A stretch of 64,000 nucleotides of DNA from Crocinitomicaceae bacterium (GTDB taxonomy: Bacteria; Bacteroidota; Bacteroidia; Flavobacteriales_G; Salibacteraceae), in assembly GCA_002707155.1 (NCBI GenBank), contig PAME01000001.1:793379-857378 (forward strand), in the 5' to 3' direction. Position 1 is the first letter of the stretch, and every line of letters starts with the position of its first letter. The position numbers and the translations under genes were made by a program. Below, one piece after another: positions 46,633-54,958 of this stretch. A model generated the notes under the pieces. It made no database searches. It was not told the origin of the DNA and saw nothing but the letters and a program-made list of their open reading frames with translations.

Positions 46633-47015
46633 GACTAATAATTAAGATTTTACTCACCTTGGCGACTGTGTTTACCTTTACTAATGGTATTGCTCAAGTG
46701 AATTTAGAACCGCTAGAGAAAAAGGGATTTGAAGTTAAAAGTAAGCTTAAGCCTTATAAAAAGACGAATAATCAAGTGTTGAAACTAAAGATTAAGAATT
46801 CCACGGAAAAAAACCAAGAGTTAAATTTTCAGTTGTACTTATATGTTGATGGAAAAGCAGAAAGTATGAGCGAACAAAAAAGTGTGTGCTTAGCTCCGAA
46901 TAAAAAGGTGAAGTATAGATTTTTATTCGAGCCTGAGAATAGTGGGGAGTTCACAGTAGAGCTAGAAAAACTAAATGTTAAAGAAGTCGACTCCTGTCCT
47001 TCAGCAGGAGAATAG
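46629..47015 (+). CDS. Small secreted protein of unknown function
   Basis: 128 residues: a signal peptide (about 1-22, ends NGIAQ) and a soluble beta-rich part (VLKLKIKNSTEKNQELNFQL and LAPNKKVKYRFLFEPENSG) that reads like a small immunoglobulin-like fold. One pair of Cys is present (positions near 86 and 124). It overlaps siaC by 4 bp (ATGA) and precedes the J-domain gene by 3 bp, so it belongs to the siaBC operon. I do not recognise the family. Confidence 0.7.
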   Translation: MRLIIKILLTLATVFTFTNGIAQVNLEPLEKKGFEVKSKLKPYKKTNNQVLKLKIKNSTEKNQELNFQLYLYVDGKAESMSEQKSVCLAPNKKVKYRFLFEPENSGEFTVELEKLNVKEVDSCPSAGE

Positions 47016-47018
47016 TTC

Positions 47019-47897
47019 ATGAATCGGAATTTTTGTTTAGATGTTTTGGGTTTGCCTCATGGGTCTACCTTAGAGGATATTAAAAAGCGGTTCAGAGAAT
47101 TGGCCTTGCAGTATCATCCCGATGTAAACGCGGATCCAGGCGCTAAAACTCAATTTATTAATTACCTCAAAGCTTATCAATACCTGCTAAATGAGGGCGA
47201 CCAACTTTCAGATATGTATTCAGAATACAAATCTCAAGGAAGTAGTGCAAAGCAACCCCAAAATGCTACTGATGAATTTGAAGCTCGACAAAAAGTAAAA
47301 GAGCAAATGCGCCAGCGTGCTAGAGAGTATGCAGCTGCGCATAAAAAAGAAGCAGAGGAAATCGAAAAGCGAGTGCTCGTTACCCTTACAACGGGTTGGC
47401 CTTGGAAGGCAGTTCGAGTCGCAGCTGCGTTTTCCTGTTTGTTTGCTTTGGCTCTTTTATTTGATTATTGGCTCCCTTTTAAGCAAATAGGAAACAAAGT
47501 AGAGGCAAAAGTTTATTACGAATACTTCAATCGGAATACAATAATTTATGTTGATGGTGCTTCAGTGGATGTGCCTGAAAAGGTTCATTTGAAGGTGAGC
47601 CGAGGTGATACGTTTTTAGTAAACTTCACCGGAATGCTTCAAGAGTTTACAGGGTATAGTATAAGAAAAGCAGATGGGAAAATATTTCGATTTGATACTG
47701 AGTTTAACCTTTTTACTTTTTACCCTATTATTCCATTTTTCTTTCTAATTCCGGGCTTTCTCTTTTATTATAAAAGTAACTCTGTAGGGTTTTACATTCT
47801 CTATTTTGCAACCTGCACGGCCTATCCAGGTCTATTATTGCATCAGGCCTTGCGCGAAGAAAAACTGTTTCATTTGGTGACTTGGTTTCTAGAATAG
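47019..47897 (+). CDS. Membrane-anchored J-domain protein
   Basis: 292 residues. The N-terminal J domain contains IKKRFRELALQYHPDVNADP with the essential His-Pro-Asp at 33-35. A charged coiled-coil stretch (about 85-125, KEQMRQRAREYAAAHKKEAEE) and three membrane helices follow (near 130, 230 and 255). It probably recruits DnaK to the inner membrane. Last gene of the operon that starts with siaB. Confidence 0.83.
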   Translation: MNRNFCLDVLGLPHGSTLEDIKKRFRELALQYHPDVNADPGAKTQFINYLKAYQYLLNEGDQLSDMYSEYKSQGSSAKQPQNATDEFEARQKVKEQMRQRAREYAAAHKKEAEEIEKRVLVTLTTGWPWKAVRVAAAFSCLFALALLFDYWLPFKQIGNKVEAKVYYEYFNRNTIIYVDGASVDVPEKVHLKVSRGDTFLVNFTGMLQEFTGYSIRKADGKIFRFDTEFNLFTFYPIIPFFFLIPGFLFYYKSNSVGFYILYFATCTAYPGLLLHQALREEKLFHLVTWFLE

Positions 47898-47987
47898 CAT
47901 AGGGTTTTTAAGTAATTATTAGATTTCGTTGGTTTTACCGATCGAACGCTTGAGTTTCGGTTAAATTTGCCGCCCTATTTTAACATT

Positions 47988-49337
47988 ATGAAGGCATTAG
48001 AAGCAATTTCCCCGATAGATGGTCGATACGCAAGTAAAACAGCAGCTCTTTCTCAATATTTTTCTGAATATGCGCTGTTTAAATATAGGGTTTGGGTTGA
48101 AGTGGAATATTTTATTGCCCTGTGTGAGTTGCCGCTTCCACAATTAGAAGGAGTTGAAAAATCAGTTTTTCCAGCACTTAGAAAAATGTATACTGAATTT
48201 ACTTTAGAAGAGGCTCAGGAAATTAAGGATATTGAAAAGGTTACTAATCACGATGTAAAGGCAGTGGAGTACTTTATAAAGGATAAAATGAAAGCTTTAG
48301 GTTTGGAAAGCCATTCAGAGTTTGTTCATTTTGGATTAACCTCTCAGGACATTAACAATACGGCGAACCCGATGATGATTAGAGATGCCCTTGATGAGGT
48401 GATAAGTCCGAAAATTAGAGATATTGTGGATCAATTGGACCTTTTTGCTAAAGAATGGAAGGATGTGCCAATGTTAGCGAGAACGCATGGTCAGCCTGCT
48501 TCACCAACGAGATTGGGAAAGGAGATTCAAGTGTTTTCTGAGCGCATAAAAGAACAATTGGAATATTTGTACGCTATACCTGTAGCGGCAAAGTTTGGGG
48601 GAGCAACCGGTAACTTTAATGCGCATGTTGTAGCCTACTCTTCAATAAATTGGGCTGATTTTGGAAATTCATTTCTAAAAAATGCGTTGGGTTTAGACCG
48701 CAGCCAGACTACCACTCAAATTGAACATTACGATCATTTTGCTGCACTGTGCGATTGTTTAAAAAGAATTAATACCATTCTGATTGATTTTTCAAGAGAC
48801 ATTTGGACCTATGTTTCTATGGATTATTTCAAACAAAAGATAAAAGAAGGAGAAGTAGGTTCATCGGCAATGCCTCATAAGGTGAATCCTATTGATTTTG
48901 AAAATGCAGAAGGGAATTTAGGAATTGCAAATGCCTTATTCGAGCACTTATCTGCCAAACTTCCCATTTCAAGATTGCAGCGAGATCTAACAGATTCTAC
49001 AGTTTTAAGAAACGTGGGCGTCCCTTTTGGAAATAGCTTGATTGCTTATGCGTCATTGATTAAAGGAATGGGTAAGTTGTTGCTTAATGAAGCAGCTTTA
49101 GAGCGAGACTTAGAGAATAATTGGGCGGTGGTTGCAGAGGCAATTCAAACGGTGTTGCGGCGAGAGGGCTATCCAAAACCTTATGAAGCACTGAAAGCGC
49201 TGACGAGAAAAAACGATAAGATTACAGCGCAATCAATTGCTGACTTTGTTGAAGATTTGGATGTTTCGGCTGCTGTGAAAATAGAACTTAAGCAAATCAC
49301 TCCGCACAATTATACGGGAATGCAAATGGTGGATTAG
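47988..49337 (+). CDS. purB: Adenylosuccinate lyase
   Basis: 449 residues from the ATG of KALEAISPIDGRY; an earlier in-frame TTG-type start would add seven residues. Family motifs: TSQDINNTANP, ARTHGQPASPTRLGKE, and the signature GSSAMPHKVNPIDFENAEG. It cleaves SAICAR and adenylosuccinate in purine synthesis. A TAAATTTG promoter element is at 47962-47969. Convergent with the GIN-domain lipoprotein gene: the stops overlap by 4 bp. Confidence 0.97.
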   Translation: MKALEAISPIDGRYASKTAALSQYFSEYALFKYRVWVEVEYFIALCELPLPQLEGVEKSVFPALRKMYTEFTLEEAQEIKDIEKVTNHDVKAVEYFIKDKMKALGLESHSEFVHFGLTSQDINNTANPMMIRDALDEVISPKIRDIVDQLDLFAKEWKDVPMLARTHGQPASPTRLGKEIQVFSERIKEQLEYLYAIPVAAKFGGATGNFNAHVVAYSSINWADFGNSFLKNALGLDRSQTTTQIEHYDHFAALCDCLKRINTILIDFSRDIWTYVSMDYFKQKIKEGEVGSSAMPHKVNPIDFENAEGNLGIANALFEHLSAKLPISRLQRDLTDSTVLRNVGVPFGNSLIAYASLIKGMGKLLLNEAALERDLENNWAVVAEAIQTVLRREGYPKPYEALKALTRKNDKITAQSIADFVEDLDVSAAVKIELKQITPHNYTGMQMVD

Positions 49338-50062
49338 TACTTAATTGCTTCAGCCCCTTCATTACCAATAATTTCAATATTAACATCTGCAGGGTTTCCG
49401 TAATAATGTGCTACAGCAGACCCATGTAATGAAGTAGCGAAGTAATTCGTTACTGTTCCTTCGTGAATACCCGTACCCGTGGAATATATGTAGAGGTTTT
49501 TACTAATAAGATCTTTGCCATAAATATGTCCAACTCCATTGTTATTGTACTCGGTTCTACCGCTTTTTCCAGCAATGTTTGCAGTTGAAGTGCCTCCATC
49601 CATGCTAATTTCAAATTGATTCATATCAATGTTTAGGTTGGTTTCAAGATCACAATTATCAATTAAAAGTGAGCAAGTTTTCCATTTTAACGTCCCTTCA
49701 TTAACCAGTTTTCCTGGAACAGAGAACCTTGCATAAGATAGTGAGTCCATTTCAATTCTAATATCAACCCAGTCATCGTAGCCATTAATATTACTGCATT
49801 TGTTGTTGTTGGTTAGTGTGAATTTATTTTCTGACACTTCATACCGAAGCAAATCTATTATACCTTGATGCCCCTCAAAAGTTACTCTACTGTTTGTGCT
49901 TTGAATCAAGGTAATGTTGAACTTGCCTTCTATATCTAGTTCATTAAAAGGTTGCATCGGATGACTGTAGGTTTGAACAACCCCTTTTTTGTTTAAACAC
50001 CTTTCACAACCAAGCATCAGGGTTAAAATTACAATAGAAAATGAGTAAATCAGTATTTTCAT
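49334..50062 (-). CDS. GIN-domain (DUF2807) lipoprotein
   Basis: 242 residues. The signal ends in a lipobox (LTLMLGC, Cys19). The remainder is a head-GIN/DUF2807 beta-helical domain: FNELDIEGKFNITLIQ, then repeating short strands (ISMDGGTSTANIAGKSG, YSTGTGIHEGTV, LHGSAVAHYYGNP). Such proteins sit on the inner side of the outer membrane or in the periplasm; function unknown. It starts 1 bp after the PagL-like gene ends, so they are an operon. Confidence 0.85.
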   Translation of the reverse strand: MKILIYSFSIVILTLMLGCERCLNKKGVVQTYSHPMQPFNELDIEGKFNITLIQSTNSRVTFEGHQGIIDLLRYEVSENKFTLTNNNKCSNINGYDDWVDIRIEMDSLSYARFSVPGKLVNEGTLKWKTCSLLIDNCDLETNLNIDMNQFEISMDGGTSTANIAGKSGRTEYNNNGVGHIYGKDLISKNLYIYSTGTGIHEGTVTNYFATSLHGSAVAHYYGNPADVNIEIIGNEGAEAIKY

Positions 50063-51178
50063 TTACCTTCTAAATTGATAACCTACACCTATTTCTAAAT
50101 GGTCAGATACAGCCCAATGTGTATGCAGTGTAGTATTAATAATAATATTTTTTCCGAGCTTAAAACGGGTTCCAAATCGATGATAAAAAGGGTCGCCACG
50201 CTGTGTTTGGTCGAATAGATACGTTCCCCAGCCCGCTATAATTCCAAAACCACCAATAGTTTGCTCGTAAGAGACCATAATTCCCGATTGAAATGCAGTT
50301 TGATTCTGTGTTAGCGGGTTGCGCTCCATTAACTCTTTGAAAGCGGTATTGTAGAACATATCCCAGCTCCAATTGATTTTGTATTTGGCACTCCACAATC
50401 GGCTATAATTAAATTGCAATGCATAGGCTTCGTATATGTTTTGATCGTGAATGCTTATCGAGGTAAATCCTACAATTGGCATAACGGTAAATTCATTTTG
50501 CTGTTCAGGGGCATAGGCTTTTTGCTCAAGTTTTGTAAGTCGTTCGGGTCTAGTTGTTGGCTCGTAAAATTTATGAAGAAACCCAATGCTCCATGTAGGA
50601 ATATTGATACCTAAGTTGGGTCGTCTTATTCCGCTATTACTCCAATGATTAAATGCAGCACCAAGCAGAATTGCATTGGTTGGGTTTAAATAGATTTCAG
50701 ATTTTATTTTGATAGAAGCAAACAGGTTCAGTTTTGATCCAATAGCGTTGTTTTTGTAATTATTTAATCGGTCAAACTTTTTCCCGACCCAGCCTAAGCC
50801 CCAACCCCAGCTGGTTTGAAGTCTAAATCTAGCAGTGCTAAAGATGGGAAGTAGTAAATAAGCATTAGCACCAAAAGCATTCCCAAGTAGGTCATAATTA
50901 CCCGTTGAGGTGTACAATAAAGAAACTCCAAATGTTGGGCTATTGTACAACCTTTCCCAGTCTTTTGTATCACTGGAAGATTTTTCAAAATTTACTTCAA
51001 ATCCATTTGTTGTTTCCTTAGGCATGTGTTGCATCGCAATTCGATGAGGGAGCAGCACGCCATTGTGATAGCTTGCCTTGGTAATAAGGCGGAATTTAGC
51101 GCTGTCTTGTTCTTGACCATATACAGCATAAAACTGCGATAGCAACAGAAAAAGTAGTAAGTAGATTCTTTGGTTCAA
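50063..51178 (-). CDS. PagL-like lipid A 3-O-deacylase (acyloxyacyl hydrolase)
   Basis: 371 residues. A signal peptide (ends AVYGQ, about 22) and a beta-barrel with the family signature GAAFNHWSNSGIRRPNLGIN, where His and Ser of H-W-S-N match the PagL catalytic pair. The usual acidic partner is not obvious (LGINIPT). It is longer than PagL itself, as in Bacteroidota homologues. Predicted to sit in the outer membrane and remove a 3-O-acyl chain from lipid A. Operon with the GIN-domain lipoprotein. Confidence 0.8.
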   Translation of the reverse strand: MNQRIYLLLFLLLSQFYAVYGQEQDSAKFRLITKASYHNGVLLPHRIAMQHMPKETTNGFEVNFEKSSSDTKDWERLYNSPTFGVSLLYTSTGNYDLLGNAFGANAYLLLPIFSTARFRLQTSWGWGLGWVGKKFDRLNNYKNNAIGSKLNLFASIKIKSEIYLNPTNAILLGAAFNHWSNSGIRRPNLGINIPTWSIGFLHKFYEPTTRPERLTKLEQKAYAPEQQNEFTVMPIVGFTSISIHDQNIYEAYALQFNYSRLWSAKYKINWSWDMFYNTAFKELMERNPLTQNQTAFQSGIMVSYEQTIGGFGIIAGWGTYLFDQTQRGDPFYHRFGTRFKLGKNIIINTTLHTHWAVSDHLEIGVGYQFRR

Positions 51179-51257
51179 ACTGCTGAAATAGTTTGGCGAA
51201 TTTAGTTACACAATTTTAAATTGGATGACTTTTGTGCACATACTATCAATTATAATT

Positions 51258-52028
51258 ATGGATGTGCGACTCACTGCTTTTAAAAGATTATTAGACATTA
51301 TGGATGACCTTAGGGAGAAATGCCCATGGGATCATAAGCAAACACTTGAATCTTTGCGTAAGCTTACCATAGAAGAAACCTATGAGCTTGCCGATGCAAT
51401 TGTTGAAAATGATTTGGAGGAATTAAAAGGCGAAATTGGTGATATTATGCTGCACATGGTGTTTTATTCTAAAATAGCCTCAGAGCAAGGAGCGTTTGAT
51501 ATCACTGATGCACTCAACGCAATTTGCGACAAACTCGTGCATCGACACCCTCATATTTACGGCGATGTTAAAGTGGCCAATGAAGAAGAAGTAAAAGCCA
51601 ATTGGGAACAGTTAAAGTTGAAAGAAGGAAAAACATCGGTGCTGCAGGGGGTCCCTAAGTCTTTGCCTGCCATGGTAAAAGCAAACCGAATACAAGAAAA
51701 GGCCAGGGGCGTAGGTTTTGACTGGGACAATAAAGAGCAAGTTTGGGCTAAAGTTGAGGAAGAGTTGGGTGAATTAAAAGACGAGGTTGATACTAAGGCG
51801 AGTATTGATCGTATTGAGGATGAGTTAGGGGATGTCTTATTTTCTGTCATAAATTATGCGCGATTTATTGATGTAGATCCGGAAATGGCGTTGGAAAGAA
51901 CGAATAGAAAGTTCATCAAACGGTTCCAGTTTTTAGAAAATGAAGTTAAAAAAGAGGGTAAGGAATTGAATAATATGACCTTAACTGAAATGGATGCAAT
52001 TTGGAGTGAAGCTAAAAAAAGTGAGTGA
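51258..52028 (+). CDS. mazG: Nucleoside triphosphate pyrophosphohydrolase MazG
   Basis: 256 residues from ATG 51258; the TTTTGTGCAC-side start 11 codons earlier adds residues outside the family. Two MazG domains: LREKCPWDHKQTLESLRK and EETYELADAI-EEL-GDIMLHMVFY in the first, WAKVEEELGELKDEVD and DELGDVLFSVINYARF in the second. These E-x-x-E ... E-x-x-D sets bind Mg. It hydrolyses NTPs and dNTPs to monophosphates. Divergent from the PagL-like gene. Confidence 0.93.
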   Translation: MDVRLTAFKRLLDIMDDLREKCPWDHKQTLESLRKLTIEETYELADAIVENDLEELKGEIGDIMLHMVFYSKIASEQGAFDITDALNAICDKLVHRHPHIYGDVKVANEEEVKANWEQLKLKEGKTSVLQGVPKSLPAMVKANRIQEKARGVGFDWDNKEQVWAKVEEELGELKDEVDTKASIDRIEDELGDVLFSVINYARFIDVDPEMALERTNRKFIKRFQFLENEVKKEGKELNNMTLTEMDAIWSEAKKSE

Positions 52029-52055
52029 TTTTTCTTTTAAAAATAGTTTGAATAC

Positions 52056-52086
52056 CTTGTAGAGAGATTAAATTCGATTAATTTTG
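52056..52086 (+). promoter_or_regulatory. Promoter candidate for the tRNA-Asp transcript
   Basis: CTTG (52056-52059), 19 bp, TAATTTTG (52079-52086) followed by CCG: a close match to the Bacteroidota -33 TTTG / -7 TAnnTTTG promoter. The transcript would carry a 180-nt leader with two direct repeats before the tRNA. Confidence 0.55.
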
Positions 52087-52127
52087 CCGTTCGTTTGCAA
52101 GCAGACGTTCGTTCTTTTAAACCACAA

Positions 52128-52244
52128 AGATTTTTAGATTGCTTGGAAGAGTAGTCATTTTGAAAACCCACTGTCAAATTCGTTTGATGTTGGATTTTGT
52201 TCTTTAATATAGATTTTTAGACTGCTTGGAAGAGTAGTCATTTT
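52128..52244 (+). repeat. Two 34-bp direct repeats in the tRNA-Asp leader
   Basis: A 34-bp unit at 52128-52161 recurs at 52211-52244 with one mismatch; it contains GCTTGGAAGAGTAGTCATTT. The copies are 83 bp apart. Right after the second, AAATGTCCACAGGACATTT (52244-52262) is a palindrome next to the tRNA start. They may be processing or antitermination signals, or the remains of a lost tandem tRNA. Confidence 0.7.
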
Positions 52245-52267
52245 AAATGTCCACAGGACATTTAAAA

Positions 52268-52341
52268 GGTCCGGTAGTTCAGTTGGTTAGAATACCTGCC
52301 TGTCACGCAGGGGGTCGCGAGTTCGAGTCTCGTCCGGACCG
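52268..52341 (+). tRNA. tRNA-Asp (GTC)
   Basis: A full cloverleaf: acceptor GGTCCGG pairs with CCGGACC, anticodon stem CCTGC/GCAGG with loop CTGTCAC (anticodon GTC at 52102-52104 offset, i.e. 52302-52304), T arm with GTTCGAGTC, discriminator G. CCA is not encoded. Accessory genes lie directly downstream. Confidence 0.97.
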
Positions 52342-52375
52342 CTAAGTGGAACTAAAAAATCCACGCAAAGCCTTT

Positions 52376-52405
52376 AAAAGCCTTAGTTTTACTAAGGCTT
52401 TTTTA
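52376..52405 (+). terminator. Intrinsic terminator of tRNA-Asp
   Basis: AAAAGCCTTAG pairs with CTAAGGCTTTT around TTTTA and runs into T. Shortly after, GACCCC words (52446, 52459) form a two-copy direct repeat; no gene is seen between here and 52533. Confidence 0.82.
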
Positions 52406-52532
52406 GTTTATATACTTTTCTCCCCTAGAGATATCGTTAAAAAAAGACCCCGAAAACGACCCCCGATAAATTTGACGGGGTGGAATCAAGTAAAAACAAA
52501 CGGCGGAAAAGCGAAATAAATAGGAGTTCTAT

Positions 52533-53072
52533 TTACACTATACCGCTTCCATTTTGCTTGTCAAAGGCTTGCTCTATTAGTTCCATTACATCGTCTAGTT
52601 GATTCAAGTTTTCAAATCCAACTTCAACGTCTCCATTTCCCCAACGTCCTAAGTCGGTGATATCTTTACAATAGCCTTTAGGATCTATAATACTCGCAAA
52701 TGGAATATTTAGCGATAACCTTAATCTCGATTTCTGAGGCACGATATCTACAAAGTTTGTAGATGACTTATAGGCGATATATAATTTCTTATATTCTTCA
52801 TGTACAGACGAATCGATATTTAGTATTCGCTTTTTCAGAGCTTCGTATAGTTCTACCATATCGCCCTTTAAATAGTCGTAAGAATCAACGGAGTAGGTAG
52901 CAGAAGATTTCTCTTCTGGCTTGTAGTACTCGAGTTGCTCATCGTTTAAGTCTGGCGATATCCATATTCCGGTAGCCTTAGTAGCCAGTTCTTTCGCTCT
53001 AGTAAGGATTTCTTCTTCTCGCCAAATCTCAGCTCTTCTAAAGAAGTCGTTTAGACGTATCGGAGAATCTAT
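52533..53072 (-). pseudogene. 3' remnant of a GmrSD-like (DUF262/DUF1524-DUF5655) gene
   Basis: A frame of 180 codons lies open between a TAA at 53073-53075 and the stop at 52533, with no start codon in its first half. The upstream part (IRLNDFFRRAEIWREEEILTR, WISPDLNDEQLEYYKPEEK) resembles the end of DUF262/DUF1524 proteins. The downstream part (KKLYIAYKSSTNFVDIVPQK, CKDITDLGRWGNGDVEVG) is a complete DUF5655 domain. The intact family has 550 or more residues and is related to type IV restriction enzymes that attack modified DNA. Only the C-terminus is left. An internal ATG at 52859 could still express the 108-residue DUF5655 domain alone. Confidence 0.75.
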
Positions 53073-53082
53073 TTAAGCCACT

Positions 53083-53160
53083 TCTTCCTCAGCCGGGGCC
53101 TTGCAAAAGCCTTTTTAACCTCAGTCCCATACCGAACAGGAATCACCCACCAATTTCAAA
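53083..53160 (-). repeat. Degenerate flanking sequence, copy 1 (left of hipBA)
   Basis: The minus strand can be read as NWWVIPVRYGTEVKKAF followed by a short Arg-rich tail. The same sequence, more decayed, occurs in the same orientation at 54985-55165 on the other side of hipBA. It keeps an uninterrupted CTTTTTAAC where copy 2 carries the 99-bp element. Probably a coding remnant; the gene family is not recognised. Confidence 0.5.
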
Positions 53161-53177
53161 CCAATTGTATTGTATAT

Positions 53178-53212
53178 CATGCATTAAGAATACTTATGGG
53201 TATTAATGCATG
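53178..53212. promoter_or_regulatory. Palindromic operator candidate upstream of hipBA
   Basis: CATGCATTAA (53178-53187) and TTAATGCATG (53203-53212) are a perfect 10-bp inverted repeat; the inner bases extend it partly (ATAC/GTAT). It lies 20 bp upstream of the -33 element. HipB-type antitoxins bind such palindromes to repress their own operon, so this is the likely operator. Confidence 0.6.
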
Positions 53213-53231
53213 ATTATTCATTCGAATTAGT

Positions 53232-53262
53232 TTTGATCGCAGCTATATAATGCTTACTTTTG
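53232..53262 (+). promoter_or_regulatory. hipBA promoter
   Basis: TTTG (53232-53235), 19 bp, TACTTTTG (53255-53262): an exact match to the Bacteroidota sigma-A consensus TTTG-N17/23-TAnnTTTG, 38 bp before the first start codon. Confidence 0.72.
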
Positions 53263-53300
53263 AATGGTAATTCATACGTTAATAGTTAATTTTAATCTTT

Positions 53301-53651
53301 ATGAGTGATATTTCATACGGAGACATGTATTCAATGAGTGATTTGGCAATAACGAATGCCATAGGTCAATTTGTAAAACACCATCGATTGCTACAAAACA
53401 AAACACAAGATGAAGTTGCTCTTGCGGCTAACATTAGCCGATCGACACTCAGTCTTCTAGAAAGGGGCCAACCCATAACCCTAGCAACACTCATTCAGGT
53501 GTTGCGTGTTTTGGAATTGTTGCAATTATTCGAAGGCTTTAAAATTATGCCTACAGTAAGTCCAATTCAACTTGCAAAAGAAGATCAACAAAAAATGAAA
53601 CGAGCGCGTAAAAAAAATAAAGGAAACGAGCCCTATAAAAGTTCTTGGTAA
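53301..53651 (+). CDS. HipB-like XRE-family antitoxin
   Basis: 116 residues. The helix-turn-helix covers about residues 20-80: IGQFVKHHRLLQNKTQDEVALAANISRSTLSLLERG, with the recognition helix near ISRSTLSLLE (quoted in parts). The C-terminal tail is Lys-rich (KMKRARKKNKGNE) and may contact DNA or the toxin. Its stop overlaps the toxin start (TAATG), so the pair is translated together. As in HipBA systems it should repress the operon and hold the kinase inactive. Confidence 0.85.
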   Translation: MSDISYGDMYSMSDLAITNAIGQFVKHHRLLQNKTQDEVALAANISRSTLSLLERGQPITLATLIQVLRVLELLQLFEGFKIMPTVSPIQLAKEDQQKMKRARKKNKGNEPYKSSW

Positions 53652-54958
53652 TGCTTCGAACAGCAATCGTTAAAATATGGGGTAAAACTGTTGGTGCTAT
53701 TTTGTGGGATGAACAACAGCAATTGGCGGTATTTGAGTATGAAAACAGTTTTTTGGATTTGGGTTGGGATTTATCTCCGATAATGTTACCCATAAACACA
53801 AGTAGGAGGGTGTTTTCTTTTCCTGAACTGAGAAGGCAGCGCAATAATGAATTCGATACGTTTAGAGGCTTACCGGGTTTAATTGCAGATGCTTTACCGG
53901 ATAAATACGGTAACCAGCTGATCAATACTTGGCTTGCACAGCAAGGGCGAAAAGCAGACAGTGTAAATCCTGTTGAGTTACTTTGTTTTCTGGGCTCAAG
54001 ATCAATGGGAGCATTAGAATTTGAGCCTGCTAACTTGGCAAGAAAGCAAAGTTCATTTACACTAGAAATGGACAGTTTAGTGGATATTGCTCGTAAAATG
54101 CTGTCTCAAAAAGAAGGCTTTGTAAGTAATATTGATGCTTCAGAAGCATCGGCAATAAAAGAATTGATAAGCATAGGAACTTCAGCTGGTGGAGCAAGAC
54201 CAAAAGCGGTTATTGCATACAATAAAGAAACGGGAGAAGTGCGATCTGGTCAAGCCAAAGTTTCGAAAGGTTTTGAGCATTGGTTGTTAAAACTCGACGG
54301 AGTTAGTGATGTTCAGTTAGGAGATACCGAAGGATACGGCAGGGTAGAAATGGCTTATTATTATATGGCCTTGGATTGCGGAATAGAAATGATGCCAAGT
54401 AAGCTTTTAGAGGAAAATGGCCGAGTTCACTTTATGACCAAACGTTTTGATAGAGGGGAGGGAAATGTAAAGCATCATACTCAGACTTGGTGTGCACTCA
54501 AACATGTTGATTTTAACGAAGTAGCTAGCTACAGTTATGAGCAGTTGTTTCAAACTATGCGTGAACTTCGATTGGATTACCAAGCAGCAGAGCAGATGTT
54601 TAAACGAATGGTTTTTAACGTGTTGGCTCGGAATTGCGATGATCACACTAAAAACTTTTCCTTTCTGCTAAAAAAAGAAGGAAAATGGGAATTAGCTCCT
54701 GCCTATGATATTTGTTATGCCTATCGTCCAGGTAGCATTTGGGTAAGTCAACATGCGCTGAGCATCAATGGCAAACGGGAAGACATTACGCTTGAAGATT
54801 TTATTGCTGTTGGAAAATCCATGAATATTAAACGCGCGAAGGGAATTATTGCAGAAGTTCAGGAAACGATCAATAATTGGGATTACTTTTCAAAAAAAGC
54901 CAAAGTAGATTCCGAGAAATCAACTTTAATTAAAAGTACGCTACTCAAGGTACTTTAA
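53651..54958 (+). CDS. HipA-family serine/threonine kinase toxin
   Basis: 435 residues from the ATG sharing one base with the antitoxin stop. The N-terminal subdomain (about 1-100) includes GWDLSPIMLPI and GLPGLIADALPDKYGN; the Gly-Ser loop is SIGTSAGGARPKAV near 177, the segment autophosphorylated in HipA; the catalytic loop is NCDDHTKNFSF near 330; the metal-binding Asp is in APAYDICYAYRPG. All kinase residues are present. E. coli HipA phosphorylates glutamyl-tRNA synthetase and halts growth; the target here is unproven. The module may stabilise the accessory patch next to tRNA-Asp. Confidence 0.9.
   Translation: MLRTAIVKIWGKTVGAILWDEQQQLAVFEYENSFLDLGWDLSPIMLPINTSRRVFSFPELRRQRNNEFDTFRGLPGLIADALPDKYGNQLINTWLAQQGRKADSVNPVELLCFLGSRSMGALEFEPANLARKQSSFTLEMDSLVDIARKMLSQKEGFVSNIDASEASAIKELISIGTSAGGARPKAVIAYNKETGEVRSGQAKVSKGFEHWLLKLDGVSDVQLGDTEGYGRVEMAYYYMALDCGIEMMPSKLLEENGRVHFMTKRFDRGEGNVKHHTQTWCALKHVDFNEVASYSYEQLFQTMRELRLDYQAAEQMFKRMVFNVLARNCDDHTKNFSFLLKKEGKWELAPAYDICYAYRPGSIWVSQHALSINGKREDITLEDFIAVGKSMNIKRAKGIIAEVQETINNWDYFSKKAKVDSEKSTLIKSTLLKVL

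Noticed and set aside
51557-51850. Minus-strand ORF of 97 codons inside mazG
   Set aside because: It is a Ser-rich shadow of the mazG frame.
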